From: Gamarada debralockiae
Taxonomy: Eukaryota; Ascomycota; Leotiomycetes; Helotiales; Hyphodiscaceae
Length of the DNA: 64,000 nucleotides
NCBI GenBank assembly: GCA_002803225.1
Contig: NXFV01001860.1
Location: 85,482 to 149,481, forward strand
Direction of reading: 5' to 3'
The notes under the pieces are model-generated. The model did not search any database, had not been told where the DNA came from, and saw nothing but the letters and a program-made list of their open reading frames with translations. Every line of letters begins with the position of its first letter. Position 1 is the first letter of the stretch. The translations under genes and the position numbers were made by a program. This document shows, one piece after another, positions 20,618-32,313 of the stretch.

Positions 20618-22817
20618 AAGGCCACGGTGTACAACGCTTTGGAATATCAGCTCGCCGGTGTACGATCTGGCAGAACTTGCTCACTACACCAAGCGCATCC
20701 CATCTGCCAATCCGGACATCGTGGACGAAGAAGCTTGATCGCGACTTCGAAGAATCCTTCGAGCTTATATGTACGCTCGCCCTGCAACTAGAAGTGTTAC
20801 ATGCGATTCAGGTGGAGCATCATTGCGAAACTTCAGAGCTGCGAAGGGCTCAGATGAGGATCTCCCCTTTGAGGAGTAAAGTCAACATAGGTCGTGGGCA
20901 AGGTAGCTAGATGCCGCTTCTTCGCAAAACCCCAATCAAGGTTTCGAATAGAACACAATTAATTACCTGATCTTGGGTATGAACTATATGACGTAGAGTT
21001 CTTTCAATGATCCCATGTTTAAGCAAGACCAAACCCAGATATGCATCGAAGTCTCAAAGTGAAATGACCACATGGCAAGGAAAAAACTATCGGTAGAACA
21101 ACCGAGAGGGAAACTCATATGCAACAAAACTCTTGAACGGAGAATCTGGATTAAATTTGGTCGATGGAAGCCGAGACGGGAAATTCAGATGTGCAACAAA
21201 ACATTGAGGAAGAAACATTTATTATCTCATTGGCTGCTGATCAAGGTCACGAGAAAAGTAGGCCTGGTAACGTGTGGGTTTTGTAGATATGCAACGAGAG
21301 GTAGAGACGGGGGAAGCTTGGCATATGATTGGCTGACAGCTGGTGAGTCGGAGAAAGTGTCGGTTTTGTAGATGTGGCAAGAGAATCTTTCCTGCCATTG
21401 GGAAGTCACATGGCAAGGCTGATAGTGCGAAAACCTTAATTCATAGACCATGCAACGAAAATGAAGGGGGGTAGAGGAATTTTACAGCGACTGACTTTAC
21501 AACGAACCAGATCTACCTTCTTTTCTTTGACTAACATCAGCCCATGTTCTCTCTGACTCAAAACTCAATGGGATTCATTGCAAGGAGCGAAAGGTCGCAA
21601 TTCTTGTTTTGCGTTGACTTCCTCTCTTGCTATCAAAGATTAGCAGAGCGCTGATTCCTGAGATCAATCTGGACTATGAGTACAGAGCACAATGAGAGCC
21701 AACCCTTTCCCTCCTGACGAATGTATGACAAACTCCGTTAGTAGAAAAAGACACAACTTTCGCAAGGAGATTAGACAGGGTTGCGGCTCTACTGATATCG
21801 ATTGTTCTTGTTACAGTCCATGCCAAATACCAATATAAAGCCCCTTACATGTCCAGAGTACATGCATCCAAGACAGCTAACTTGCCAACCCACAGGGCAG
21901 CTACCAGATCAACTCGTGCGTGAGACACGTTTTGCTCGTCAATCTGCCGTCCTTCCGGCTCACGGCTAATAATATCCTAAGCTTCAGAATCCTAGCGACT
22001 AAGTTGACACTTCCTGTGCTGCTTCAAAGGTAACTTTACGCACATCTCGACACACTGATTTCACTTCGATACCGACATCAAGCCCGTGACAGATTGCAGA
22101 CTCACAAATGACTACTGGCTCACGGATGACTGCAAGCTAGACAGCTATATCTGCAGCCAACCACAGTAACCACCTCCTTCCGACCTGCATAAGCGCAGCC
22201 ATGAGGCTAATGCCTTCTAATGTACTAATTTTACAGAATTTAGCAGTGCCTCTGTGTACAAACAGAGCGAACCATTCACTGTCGTAGTTATTAAGCCATG
22301 CTAGAGAGTCAAGAAACAGGAGGGAGCCATGATTTTATAGTCCAGAAGAACCCGAGCAGCGGATACGCCAATAGGAGCAGCTTATTCACTCGACTCAATT
22401 GAAATGAGTGCTTCTCCTTGTGAAACGCAAACTCATAGCAACGGCATATCAATCTACCCCCTCTGCTTGGATGAATTCTTAGCTCACTGAGCCTCGAGGG
22501 ATAGGCAAAGCTGTCTCATGCACCAACGTGAAAGATTGATGCAGCTCGCAGATGACTAAATGAGATACGAATATTCCCACTGTATACCTCAACAACTCAA
22601 CCCCTGCAGTCTGGCCGTCGGGCGATAGAAAGAGGTGATTCATTCGTACCAATGCCAAGCATCCATCTATGCCACCCTTATAACATCCCACCGTATTAAC
22701 ACATAGTAATACAAGCCTTCTAATCCCACAGCTTCATCTCGTCATCTACTCATAATCGGTCCCCTCGTCTCGATCTCTCCACCATCAACGCATATTTTAT
22801 ACCCGCATGCCCAGCAA
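20618..22817. other. Long intergenic region with degenerate short repeats
   Basis: No gene is supported over 2.2 kb. Around 21070-21420 several imperfect short repeats occur. The block at 21102-21130 recurs diverged at 21171-21202, and TTTTGTAGAT precedes similar sequence at about 21279 and 21364. They may be remains of an old repeat; no transposase or terminal repeats are visible. Confidence 0.45.
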
Positions 22818-23175
22818 CTAGAACATCCCACCACCACTAGCACCCTTCGCATTTTCCTGCTGTATCCTCGTAATATACTGCCTACTAACCGTATTCCACG
22901 CCGCCATATACTTCTCCATGCACTGAGTGAAGCACGTCGTCTCGGAGCTCGATAATGAGGAGCCGGGTTTGGGAACACATTTCTCGAAGCAATGCTCGTT
23001 GACTTTCTGCTCCATAATTAGCATTTTAATTTATCCTCGAAATACTTCAGGGCTTTCATACCTCGATCAATTGCCTAGCATTTGTCATAGCAGCTTCTTG
23101 TCGGACCTGGTTCATGACAGCCGCTTTGGGATCGGACGAGGCTCCGAAGCCGAGACCGTTGCTGATGTTGTCCAT
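22818..23175 (-). CDS. TIM13: Mitochondrial intermembrane space chaperone Tim13
   Basis: Two exons (23175-23062 and 23006-22818) give 100 residues. The N-terminal exon starts MDNISNGLGFGASSDPKAAV, then a helix. The second exon carries twin CX3C motifs: CFEKC and, after PKPGSSLSSSETT, CFTQC. It continues in an amphipathic helix (YMAAWNTVSRQYITRIQQ). The spacing between the cysteine pairs and the overall length are those of small Tim proteins, and KCVPKPGSSLSSSE points to Tim13. With Tim8 it forms a hexamer that escorts hydrophobic precursors to the TIM22 or SAM machinery. It is imported by the Mia40 disulfide relay and needs no presequence. It is divergent from the lectin gene. Confidence 0.95.
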
Positions 23176-23565
23176 GTTTGCGAGTGGTGTAGATGTGGAT
23201 TGGGACAGTAGTGAAGCTCGAGCGATTGTTGTACATGTAATTTGTGGAGGTCGTGTGAGGAATTGCCTTCAATGTTGGCTTGGATTCACCGTAAACTTTT
23301 TGAAAATCGATAATGCTGTCCTAAGGCAGGTACTAAATAGCTGTCTATCGAGCTCCGTGCAGGGATTAGACATCAAAGCCCCCGGATTTCAGAAAGGCCA
23401 GCTAATGCCTTGTCGATTTTCCTGAAAACATAACTTCTTCAGCCTCCTCTCTTTTCATTCCTTTTTCATTTCCTTGTTCTGTGATTCTCAGCTCATTGCA
23501 CTGTCTGCGCGACGACCTTCTTCTTCACTTTACAACAGAGGGAAAGGACAGCATCAAGATCGACA

Positions 23566-24793
23566 ATGTGGCTTTCCATAAAGCTGTCGGCCTTGTGGCT
23601 GGCAGCATGTGCGATTGCAGGTCCTCCAGATACTGCTGTCACGAACGCAGATGGAATTAGGAGCATACCAGTACTTCTTCCTCCTCACTTGTGGGAAGTG
23701 ATTATGCTAATTGAGAGATTGTAGCTGCGAACGCATACATTGAATTCAGTACGTCCAGCGCACACGACCATCGTGAGGTCCCCCGCTGACTTTCACATAG
23801 CCATATCTGGATTCTGATATGCAAAGTCGTTGGTTTGACTTTGGAGGAAATACAATCATACGCGCCGACCAGTATGTTCCGTTCTGGTATGCTGGACTTG
23901 TGCGCTGACTTGAGCTCCAGATACATACGTCTGACTTCCGACCGCCCCTCACAAGAAGGATGGCTCTTCTCTCGTGTCCCATTGACAGCCACAAACTGGG
24001 AGGTTCGTTCCCCATCATCCCTCTTTCCCGTCCAATTTCTCTCCCCTCCCCTCCTCTCCCCAAATCTCCCACCACAATCTAACGACTTCCCCCACAGATT
24101 GAAGTCGAGTTCAAAATCCACGGCCAAGGCAACCTCCACGGCGACGGCTTCGCAATGTGGCTAACCAAACAACGCGCGACAGCCGGCCCCGTCTTCGGCA
24201 GCGTAGACCGCTTCGAAGGTCTCGGGATTTTCTTCGACACCTACAAGAACAACCGTCCCGGGACCGTATTCCCCTACGTCATGGCCATGGTAGGGGACGG
24301 CGTAAAGCCCTACGACAAATCGAATGACGGAAAAGACAACGAATTCATGGGGTGCTCTGCTCGCGGAATCCGAGGCGCTTCCGTACCTACTAAAGCGAAG
24401 TTGACTTATTTCCAGGATAAGAGCCTGAAGCTGGAATTGCAGTATAAGAACGAGGATCAATGGGAGTTATGTTTCGAAACAAATGAACCGCCTACGATTC
24501 CTGGAGTCGCATATTTGGGGTTTAGTGCGGAGACGGGGGAGTTGAGCGATAATCATGATATTATTTCTGTGAACACAAAGAACCTTTATGATACGAAGAA
24601 TCGACCGGATCCATCGACACAAAAGCCTGGTTCTGGGAGTGGCAGACAGAGGGCTGGAAAGGGCGGGAAGGAGAAGGGGGGTAGTTGGAGCTGGTTCTTC
24701 TTTAAGGTGCTGATGTTCTTTATGGTGGTGGGGGGCGCGTATGTTGGGTATACGGCATGGAGAACGCAGCAGAGAAGGGCGCATAGGTTTTGA
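23566..24793 (+). CDS. L-type lectin-like ER/Golgi cargo receptor (VIP36/Emp47 type)
   Basis: Five exons (23566-23670, 23725-23748, 23801-23871, 23921-24002, 24098-24793) give 325 residues. The second exon is only 24 bases. The N-terminus MWLSIKLSALWLAACAIAG is a signal peptide. The L-type lectin domain follows: SRWFDFGGNTIIRAD, DRPSQEGWLFSRVPLTATNW, HGDGFAMWLTKQR, FEGLGIFFDTYKNN, and VAYLGFSAETGELSDNHDI near its end. A Lys/Gly-rich stalk leads to one transmembrane helix (FFFKVLMFFMVVGGAYVGYT) and a short basic cytosolic tail, RTQQRRAHRF. This is the plan of type I receptors that bind glycoproteins and cycle between ER and Golgi. The carbohydrate-binding Asp and Asn positions appear kept. The tail has arginines rather than a clear KKxx signal. 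Confidence 0.9.
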
Positions 24794-25708
24794 GGGCAGC
24801 AAAGTGGGGAATGGAGGCCTGAAGGCAGGAGATAGGAGGGGAAGACACGGGAAGATGGTGAGGACCGTTATGGCGTGATGCTGCATTTATGGGTTTTGGA
24901 GCGTGTATACCAATTGAACGAAGGCTCTGGAATAGGAGAGACAAATCAAAAAGTAAATTCCAACTCCATACCCTTCCCCTTCCTCATGCTGAGACCTCAG
25001 TCCCATATGTTCCAGCCACGGGAGATGGCATATATAAATACTGAATGCTCTTTCTTACGCTTCATCCTCATCAAGATTAAGAAGTCCAAGTTATTTATAA
25101 GCTTTTCTTGAGCAACTGGGATTTTTTAAAAGAAAACTCCATTACCAACTTCCGAGCAAATTTTTGTCCTTTCAATTTTCCCATTCAATTATTTCATTTT
25201 ATTTTTTTCTGAGATGGGCACTTCGGAACTCATATTAGTTAGGACGCCGTCCCGTGCTTCGTCAATCCGTCTGATGTTTTCATTCAGCTTGTTCTCGTCC
25301 ATTGGCCCTTTTCGCCACGAGATTTGACGGACGGACTGAGTTGTTTGGTGGGTTATTTTGAACCTTTTGTCTTTGACTGTGACTGTTGTTCCTGGGTTCT
25401 TTCCATCTGATGTGTGACTGTTGTTCAACTCGACAATCTCAAAACTACGCAAACTTAGGAACAGTCTTTGCTATTCTAGCAGCTCTTATCCAATCTAGAG
25501 AGTAATCTTGTGATTAACAGGCCGGATATCCAGCGGCAAACTCAAACGCTACGCCACCAATGTCCAAGTCCCATGCAACCATCGTATATCCCGAGTAAAC
25601 GCCATCGTCCATCATCTATCATGAATCATACAAGAGCCTCTTCTCTCTGCCCTCAGGTCCCATCACCCCCGGAATGCCTCTCCCCCCGGTTCCCCTACCC
25701 CAGGTCCG
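24794..25708. other. Intergenic region between convergent genes
   Basis: No supported gene. A minus-strand open frame at 25189-25452 lacks an ATG and matches nothing I know. Confidence 0.45.
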
Positions 25709-27338
25709 CTAAGAAGTAAGAGCATTACTCGTCCCCATAATAGCCATCCCAATAAACGCAAACCCAATACACAAATTGCGATTATGATTCAAGCTCAAAC
25801 TCTCTACGAAAAGCTGCAGCGCAACAGAAGTCATGATCCCCGCTGTGATCGCAAACATACATCCATAGACTTCACTCCCGGGGTTATGGCCCTCCGTCCC
25901 CGCAAGCTTGAACCAAAGCGCAGCAACCCCGGCGCCAAGAGGCTGGCTTATACCTCCTAGGAGGGAAGCCCACATCATAGCGCGGAATCTGCTTCCAAGT
26001 GCTAGGAAGAGAGGGAGAGCCATGGCGAAGCCTTCGGTAATGTTGTGGATGAAGAGCGCCATGAAGACTGAGAATCCTAGGGAGGGATTGGCGTGGTTGG
26101 TAGCATAGGTGATGAATCCTTCTGGCAACTTGTGAAGAGCGATGGCGATGGAGGTCTGAAGACCGATGCTCATGAATGCATTTTCGGGGACGTGGTGGTG
26201 GTGGTGGTGCGGCTGCTGGCCTTCTAGGTCCGAATCATCGGACTCGCAGCCTTCGTCCATAGGTTCACAAGATTGTACTCTCGTGACGCCCTGGGAGTAG
26301 GCTGCTAGCGTGGACGACGTCTCGTCTTCTTCGTCTGGGACTGACAGACTGGAGCGGCGGTATGGGAAGCTTCCCGTCGTTATACGAATGAGGGATGGAT
26401 GGGGGGGATTCGAGGGTGTGCTGGGTGGCTTGGGACCGATATGTTTGAAGCATTCTTGGCCGCATGGATCAGTGTACCCGAAACAGGGCCCGCCTTCATC
26501 GCAGTTGGTCTTTTTGTCTTTTACGAAAGACATTACTCGGGCTGGGACTTCCATCATTGAGGGTCGGCGCTCGTGGTTGTATGAGACGGCTCGGGATCTA
26601 TCGTCTTGTTTGTGTGATTTACCTTTATGCGATCCGCTTAGTGACGGTCGTATTGGGACCCCATTTTCAGAAAGTAGAGGTGTAGCCTCGGTATATTTTG
26701 ACTTCGACAATTTCGACTTCGATGCTCCGTCCAGCTGGCTGCCATGCGAGCTCGGCCGACTCCTGCGGTGGCTCCCATGAGAATGCTTCCTACTATGATG
26801 GCCATCATGCCCATGGCCTTGCAACCCCTCTTTATGACTGTGATCGCATTGTTCGACGTGTGAAGGAATATGCTGGTGCAAGAACCTCGACACAATCTGT
26901 ATCCCCACAAAGCCGCCCATAAAACAAGCTAGCAATATCCACGCCGCAGTCGAAGGCACAATTCCAGCATTTATAAGATATTTCTTCGAGGACGGAAGCA
27001 TGCTATATAACGCCGAAAAGATCTAGGCTCCCCATTAGCCGTCGAACCGCCAAGTGCTCGAGGATCATACCATAACACCGAAACTCAAACTCAAGGATGC
27101 GGCGAGGAAGACATTGCTGTCCTGTATTCTAAAGTCCCTGTTTCTGGGAATCTGCCGCACTATTATGTCGACGCAAATGATGCTAGCTCCGACGACACAT
27201 GCTAGCGAGGTGTCAGTACTGTATGATACGAGGCGGGATGATCGAGTGGCTTCCTCGAGGCGGTCGAAGTCACTCACCTATGCCGCTGGTTACTGTCATA
27301 ATCCAGCCTCTAGTATCATTACTCATTGCGGTCTCCAT
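25709..27338 (-). CDS. ZRT3: ZIP-family zinc transporter, ZRT3-like (vacuolar)
   Basis: Three exons (27338-27278, 27201-27071, 27022-25709) give 501 residues, close to yeast Zrt3. The N-terminus METAMSNDTRGWIMTVTSG leads into a hydrophobic helix (ACVVGASIICVD), then LSLSFGVM joined to IFSALYSMLP, as in ZIP transporters. Helix 3 is followed by a long cytosolic loop rich in His, Ser and Gly (residues about 115-310, including a run of six histidines), likely metal-sensing. The C-terminal half has the ZIP core: SIAIALHKLPEGFITY and ALFIHNITEGFAMALPLF, whose His, Glu and Asn residues line the metal path, then three more helices. It should move zinc from a store into the cytosol. It is divergent from NUC1 with 594 bases between starts. 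Confidence 0.88.
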
Positions 27339-27932
27339 GATGGCTGGATCACGCTGAGAGTGATTCTGATCGTCTGCCGCGGGAAGCGCCTTCCTTGTCA
27401 GGGTCTGCTGGTCGGCTGAGGCTCGTGGGTCAATCTCGTGTTGATTTCGAGCGTGTCACTGACGTCGCGCGGTAATCGTTCAGGTTCAGTACCACCGAAG
27501 GGATTTATTCATAACGGAAAAAGAAGATGTTGAAGAAATTTGAGGAGAAGAGGAGTCGAAGGGTTCGTGGCAGGAGTAATAATGGGACATGATTCTTTTC
27601 CTTCGTTAATGGGCGTAGGATTACATAGTGAATGGTGACGGCTACCCATCAAGGTGTCTCAGTCGAAAAGCGGCGACTGACGAAAAGAATGGCGGCGTCT
27701 GTCCGCGCTAAGCCCAAATCCCGTGCCCCCCCCCTAAAATAAAGTTGGCCGGGATCAGCTTTCCAATGTCTCTCATTGGACCACCGATTCAAAGGTCAAC
27801 ACCCATCACGGTATTTCTTCACGCGCGTGTATGTCTCTCCCCTGACCATTCTTCCTCCTCTCTCCCTCCTGATCCTCAAACCCAAATAAATACTTGCCCC
27901 CAAATCCCAGCACTGTGGCCCCCTCCCTCAAA
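27339..27932. other. Shared upstream region of ZRT3-like and NUC1 genes
   Basis: This region lies between two divergent start codons. It has GC-rich patches and C-rich tracts but no gene. Both promoters must lie here. Confidence 0.5.
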
Positions 27933-28982
27933 ATGTCAAAAGCAACAATAGCAATCATAGCAGCGGTCTCTGCAGCCACAGGCGCCGGTGTCACAGCCGC
28001 TATGTACTCGACGCGCTCCGAGAAGAAAGCACAAGCAGCCGCTTCCTCTACCTCCGTCTCAGCAACATCCACAACCTCAGTCCCCGCTCCCGTACCCGCA
28101 ACTGTCCCAACACCACTCAAAGATATAATACCCCCCGTTGATCCAGCCGGGCTCTTCCAATACGGATTCCCCGGCCCAGTCTCCGACCTCGCGACTCGAC
28201 CAGCCCTCATCTCCTCCTTCGACCGCCGACTACGAAACCCAGCTTGGGTAGCAGAACACATAACGCCCGCCTCGCTCTCCCAAGGCGGCGGCGACAGGAA
28301 ACATTCCGCATTCGTCGAAGACGCAGCAGTCCCCGAGAAATTCCGCGGGAAACTGAAAGATTATTTCCGCTCGGGCTATGATAGGGGACATCAAGTGCCC
28401 GCCGCAGACGCGAAATGGAGCCAGGAAGCTATGAACGATACTTTTTATTTGACGAACATGTGTCCACAGGTTGGAGAGGGCTTTAATAGGGATTACTGGG
28501 CGCATTTCGAGGATTTTTGTCGGCGCCTAACAACACACTACCCTTCCGTTCGAATCGTCACTGGACCGCTATATCTCCCTAAGCGCGATGCCGTGGACGG
28601 AAAGTGGAGGGTATCCTACGAAGTCATCGGCAACCCACCTAACATCGCAGTACCGACGCACTTCTACAAAGTTATCTTCGCCGAAGATGGAACGGTAGCT
28701 GGACCTGTTGCGGTTGGAGCGTTTGTGTTACCGAATGCAGCGATTCCTAATGAGAAGCCCCTGACAGACTTTGAAGTTCCTGTGGAGGCGGTGGAGAGGG
28801 CTAGTGGATTGGAGTTTGCGAGTAAATTGCCAGTACAAAGACGGAAGAGGCTGTGTACTGATACCGTTTGTGCTTTGGTTATTAAGGAGTATGCGGAACG
28901 GCAGAAGGCATTTGAAAAAGGTGGGGAGGTGAAACAGGTTGAGGCGCCGAGGAGGACGAGTCCTAGGAATTCGAATTTGTGA
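27933..28982 (+). CDS. NUC1: Mitochondrial DNA/RNA endonuclease G (Nuc1)
   Basis: A single exon of 349 residues. The N-terminus MSKATIAIIAAVSAATGAG is hydrophobic and probably targets or anchors the protein at the mitochondrial inner membrane; a Ser/Thr/Ala-rich linker follows. The nuclease domain starts near FGFPGP-like YGFPGPVSDL and contains SFDRRLRNPAWVAEHIT. The beta-beta-alpha-metal motif is DRGHQVPAADAKWS (His near residue 153 is the general base), followed by TFYLTNMCPQVGEGFNRDYW (the Asn is metal-binding). The family cleaves DNA and RNA non-specifically and acts in mitochondrial recombination and in cell death after release. Length is slightly above yeast Nuc1 because of the linker. 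The active-site residues are intact. Confidence 0.95.
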   Translation: MSKATIAIIAAVSAATGAGVTAAMYSTRSEKKAQAAASSTSVSATSTTSVPAPVPATVPTPLKDIIPPVDPAGLFQYGFPGPVSDLATRPALISSFDRRLRNPAWVAEHITPASLSQGGGDRKHSAFVEDAAVPEKFRGKLKDYFRSGYDRGHQVPAADAKWSQEAMNDTFYLTNMCPQVGEGFNRDYWAHFEDFCRRLTTHYPSVRIVTGPLYLPKRDAVDGKWRVSYEVIGNPPNIAVPTHFYKVIFAEDGTVAGPVAVGAFVLPNAAIPNEKPLTDFEVPVEAVERASGLEFASKLPVQRRKRLCTDTVCALVIKEYAERQKAFEKGGEVKQVEAPRRTSPRNSNL

Positions 28983-29452
28983 GGGGGCCCTGAGGAAAGG
29001 GAGGGAGTGGAGGCTCTGGAGCAATTTTGTCTTTCTTTTTTTTTCTTTTCTTTTTTTCCTTTTTTGTTTTGATGTGGGAGTATGATGAATTGGGAGAATT
29101 TGCATACGGGTGGCTTGTGGATAGATGAGGGATGATGGATGGGTTATGATAGATTGCATTTGGGTGGCAGCTGTGACTTTACGGTTTAGAAGGAGAGCAT
29201 TTGCATACAGCATGGCGTTTTGATTTTTTTTTCTGGCTTGGAATTACTGCATTTGACGTCGATACCATAGCGTAGTAGAATCACAATACACATAAATTGA
29301 AACAATCAGACGAAAGTTGTGAAATTCTAAATACATCCATGCGTGTTAACGAAGCTGCCAACAGATCACGTTCATGTGGCACGTCGTCCAAACGCCAGTC
29401 ACACCTTTGATTCCATTTTCTGTTATACACTGTTTCGCGAAAGGAAAAGTGC
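28983..29452. other. Intergenic region between convergent genes
   Basis: The 3' regions of NUC1 and PFS2. A T-rich pyrimidine tract at about 29030-29070 follows the NUC1 stop and may be part of its 3' end-forming sequence. No gene is seen. Confidence 0.5.
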
Positions 29453-31723
29453 CTATCTCGCTCTGGTATACTTCCCCCGTCTCTGCTCCATCTGCAAACT
29501 CTCCTCCTGACTCGGCAACGGTCCTCTTCTCCTCACACTACCTCCAGTCCCACCTGCTTGCTCGTTATTGCTATTGTTATTCTCCATCCCAGGAATCGGA
29601 AAAGGAGGAGCTCCCATACCAGGCGGGGGAGGTGGAAAGCCCTGGAAGTTCGGCGGTGGTACCAAACCAGGAGGTAAGATCCCAGGCGGAGGCATACCAG
29701 GTGGAGGAGGAGGAAATTGGCCTGGAGCGCCAGGCAAAGGTGGAGGCGGCAAACCAGCTTTCCTCATCATCTCCTGCAAACTTGCAAAATCAGGAGGATT
29801 ATTCGGATCCATACCCGGCAGAAGGGGTGGAGGGCCGTTTACGCCGAAGGGTAAAGGAGGAGGCGGTACGCTTCCCAAGCCAGGCATGCGAGGTTGTGTA
29901 CTACCTGTGCTTGGTAAAGGCAGCCCAGGAATGCCCTGAAAACCAGGAAGCTTCGGAGGCATTTTCTGGTCGACGAGTCCTTCCATCTCATCTTCCATTT
30001 CCTGCTCCTCTTCCTCCTGTCTTTGCTTGCGCCCACCGCGTCGATCCCACGTGCCTTGTGCTTCAGCGGCTGATTCCCCGATATGATACCGGTCATTGAA
30101 AATATCTGTCTCGCCAGGCCGGGCACGTGTCCAGAAACGCGTGACGCGGTCGTTGGAACCTGATGCCAATATATGGCCTAAGGGATGCCAGTCTAATGAC
30201 CAGATGGAGAAGTCGTGCGCATGTTGGATTTTGTGTGCTGGGTAGATGGTTTGTGCTAGTGCTGTAGACGGGTCGGGAGATTCGTAGGGTGCGACGGTGA
30301 GAGATGTTCCTGCTGGGGCGTTGGGCTCGTCGAGAAGGTAGTGGAAGAGAGCGCCGTCTGCTCCGCCTGTGCTGAGGAGTGAAGAGTGGATGGGATGCCA
30401 GGCTATGGTTGAGATGTCCTTTTCGTGGCCTTTGAGAAGGCAAATGTCGCGCATCATTCGGAGGTCGAAGACTCGTGCTGTTTGGTCGCGTGCGGAGGTT
30501 GCTAGGCATTGGCCTCTGACTTTCTCGAAAAGCGTTTTCGTAATCGTATTCTTATGGCCATGTAGCGTTGTCAAGCAACGGCCTGTACGTGGATCCCATA
30601 ATTTTACCAAATGGTCTTTCGATCCAGAAACGAGGAGTCCTTTGGTAGGATGCCAGTCCACGCTTTTGGCATCCCATCCATGACCGGTCAAAGTGGATTC
30701 CTCCTCACCACGTCCGAAGTCAAAAATCTTTAGCGTGGAGTCATCAGAAGCCGTGACGAATTTCGAGTCGTTAGGACTAAATGCTATGTCTCGAATAGGA
30801 TCACCGTGGCCTTGGATAAGTTGCACGTTGTTGAAGTTAGGTTGCCAGTACTTGATCACGCCGTCGTGGTCAGCTGATATGAGCCAGTCATCGTTGTGCG
30901 AGTAAGACAAAGCACGGATAGCAACATCATGTGCTTGCATAATCGTCTCGAAATTAAATCCAGTGCCATTCCAGAGAGTGAATTCGCCACTGCTGGAGGC
31001 TGTGAGTAATCGGCGGCCTTCTGGTGTCCATTTCACAACGTTGACTGGATGTTTGATTTTGTTTAGAGAGGAGTGTAGATGTCGAGCGGGTACTGAATCG
31101 GCAGGATGATGAAGTCTTGCGAGAGGTGGTAGCATCTAAAATGCAGTCAGATGAGGAACCTTAGAAGAAGATGACGTGATGTTGTTCGGGACTAACATCT
31201 ATTATGTAGCTTGCACTGGGTCTCTCCATCTCTCCTTGATAGCTTCCCTTGTATCTAGGTTGTCGATTCCGCATCCAGTGAACCATAGTTGATCCGTAAT
31301 CTGTGACAGGACCTAAAGAACATCCTCGTTAACATCATTCTGAGCAACACAAAGTTGAAGCGCAGCAAGGCTAGTCACGTGACTTCTTACGGATTGAGAG
31401 CATTTGGAAAGTATGCCCAGGGAAGAGAGTACGTCAGCAGATGTGGTTCGGGACAGTACACTCGTACAGTATCTCGCTGTGTAATCAAATTTGTAGCAAG
31501 GGAAAGGACGTCTGTCTTGCAAACAGCACTTAAATCCTCTAAATCTTGCTTGAAGCCTTGCCTTACACATCATCTTGCAAAACAAACCACTCAACTCAAT
31601 AAACAGAACCAACTTACGTCTTCCTCTTCCACGGACAAAGCCACCTCCCTCATAGCCTCCTCCCCCTCCTCCACCACCTCCGCCTCCCCCTTGACCTCCA
31701 TAATCGCGTTGTTCATAGGACAT
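29453..31723 (-). CDS. PFS2: Pfs2, WD40 subunit of the mRNA cleavage/polyadenylation complex
   Basis: Three exons (31723-31618, 31312-31197, 31135-29453) give 634 residues. Exon 1 encodes [11 protein letters not shown] and then twelve glycines. Exon 2 gives [19 protein letters not shown], the conserved WDR33/Pfs2 N-terminus. Seven WD repeats follow: for example [57 protein letters not shown] and [19 protein letters not shown]. The last 190 residues are rich in Pro, Gly and Met ([16 protein letters not shown]). Pfs2 is a scaffold in CPF/CPSF; its human homologue WDR33 contacts the AAUAAA signal. The first intron is 305 bases, the longest in an otherwise compact gene. It is divergent from DGAT1. 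Confidence 0.95.
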
Positions 31724-32313
31724 TCTCGCTACCGTATCATTCTCGTTTGATTTGGTCCAGGAGATGTCTAATTTTCTTCGAGGATCACGAGCCGGTGATC
31801 GGATTCGATGTCGTTAAGAGGTTGTCGAAAAAGAACCCAGGTTTGGAAGTCGTTTGTCGATATCACGTTTCTGTCGCAGCAAATGGGGCTTCAAAGAGAT
31901 CGCGATCGCGTAAATTCAGAGCGGGCCGTTTATTTCTCCGAAAATGGCTGCACACCCCCTGTCATGGAACGTTTTCTCCTCAACATTGAATTCAACCATC
32001 AGCCAATTGCAGCTTTTAGCCCAGACACTCCCTTAACTCAGTTGGGATTTTGCCATCCATTTTGTAGTATATCCTCTTCCTCACCCTCCTTTCCAAAGCC
32101 CTTGAATTGCAGTCGTTAGCTCTTCGTGAACGTTTCATCATTCTCCTGTCGCGTAGTTGCCCCGCTACTGTCCCTCTCCCGTTCCTCAATCCTTGCTTCG
32201 ATTGCTTCCTTGTTATCTCCCTTTCCTCCTAGGACCTAACCTCCTGAAGCATATCTGCTCTCCAGAACCATCAGAAGCTTCATGTGCTTTCTCTCTGCCA
32301 TCAAAGAAGGGTG
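31724..32313. other. Shared upstream region of PFS2 and DGAT1
   Basis: Between two divergent starts. CT-rich stretches near 32070-32290 probably form the DGAT1 leader. No gene is supported. Confidence 0.5.

Noticed and set aside
25189..25452. 87-codon minus-strand frame
   Set aside because: It has no ATG, matches nothing I know, and no splicing extends it. Left as non-coding.
29374..30099. Long plus-strand open frames opposite PFS2 (also 29568-29939)
   Set aside because: They are the antisense of the Pro/Gly-rich PFS2 tail; low-complexity codons keep the opposite strand open. No family resemblance.
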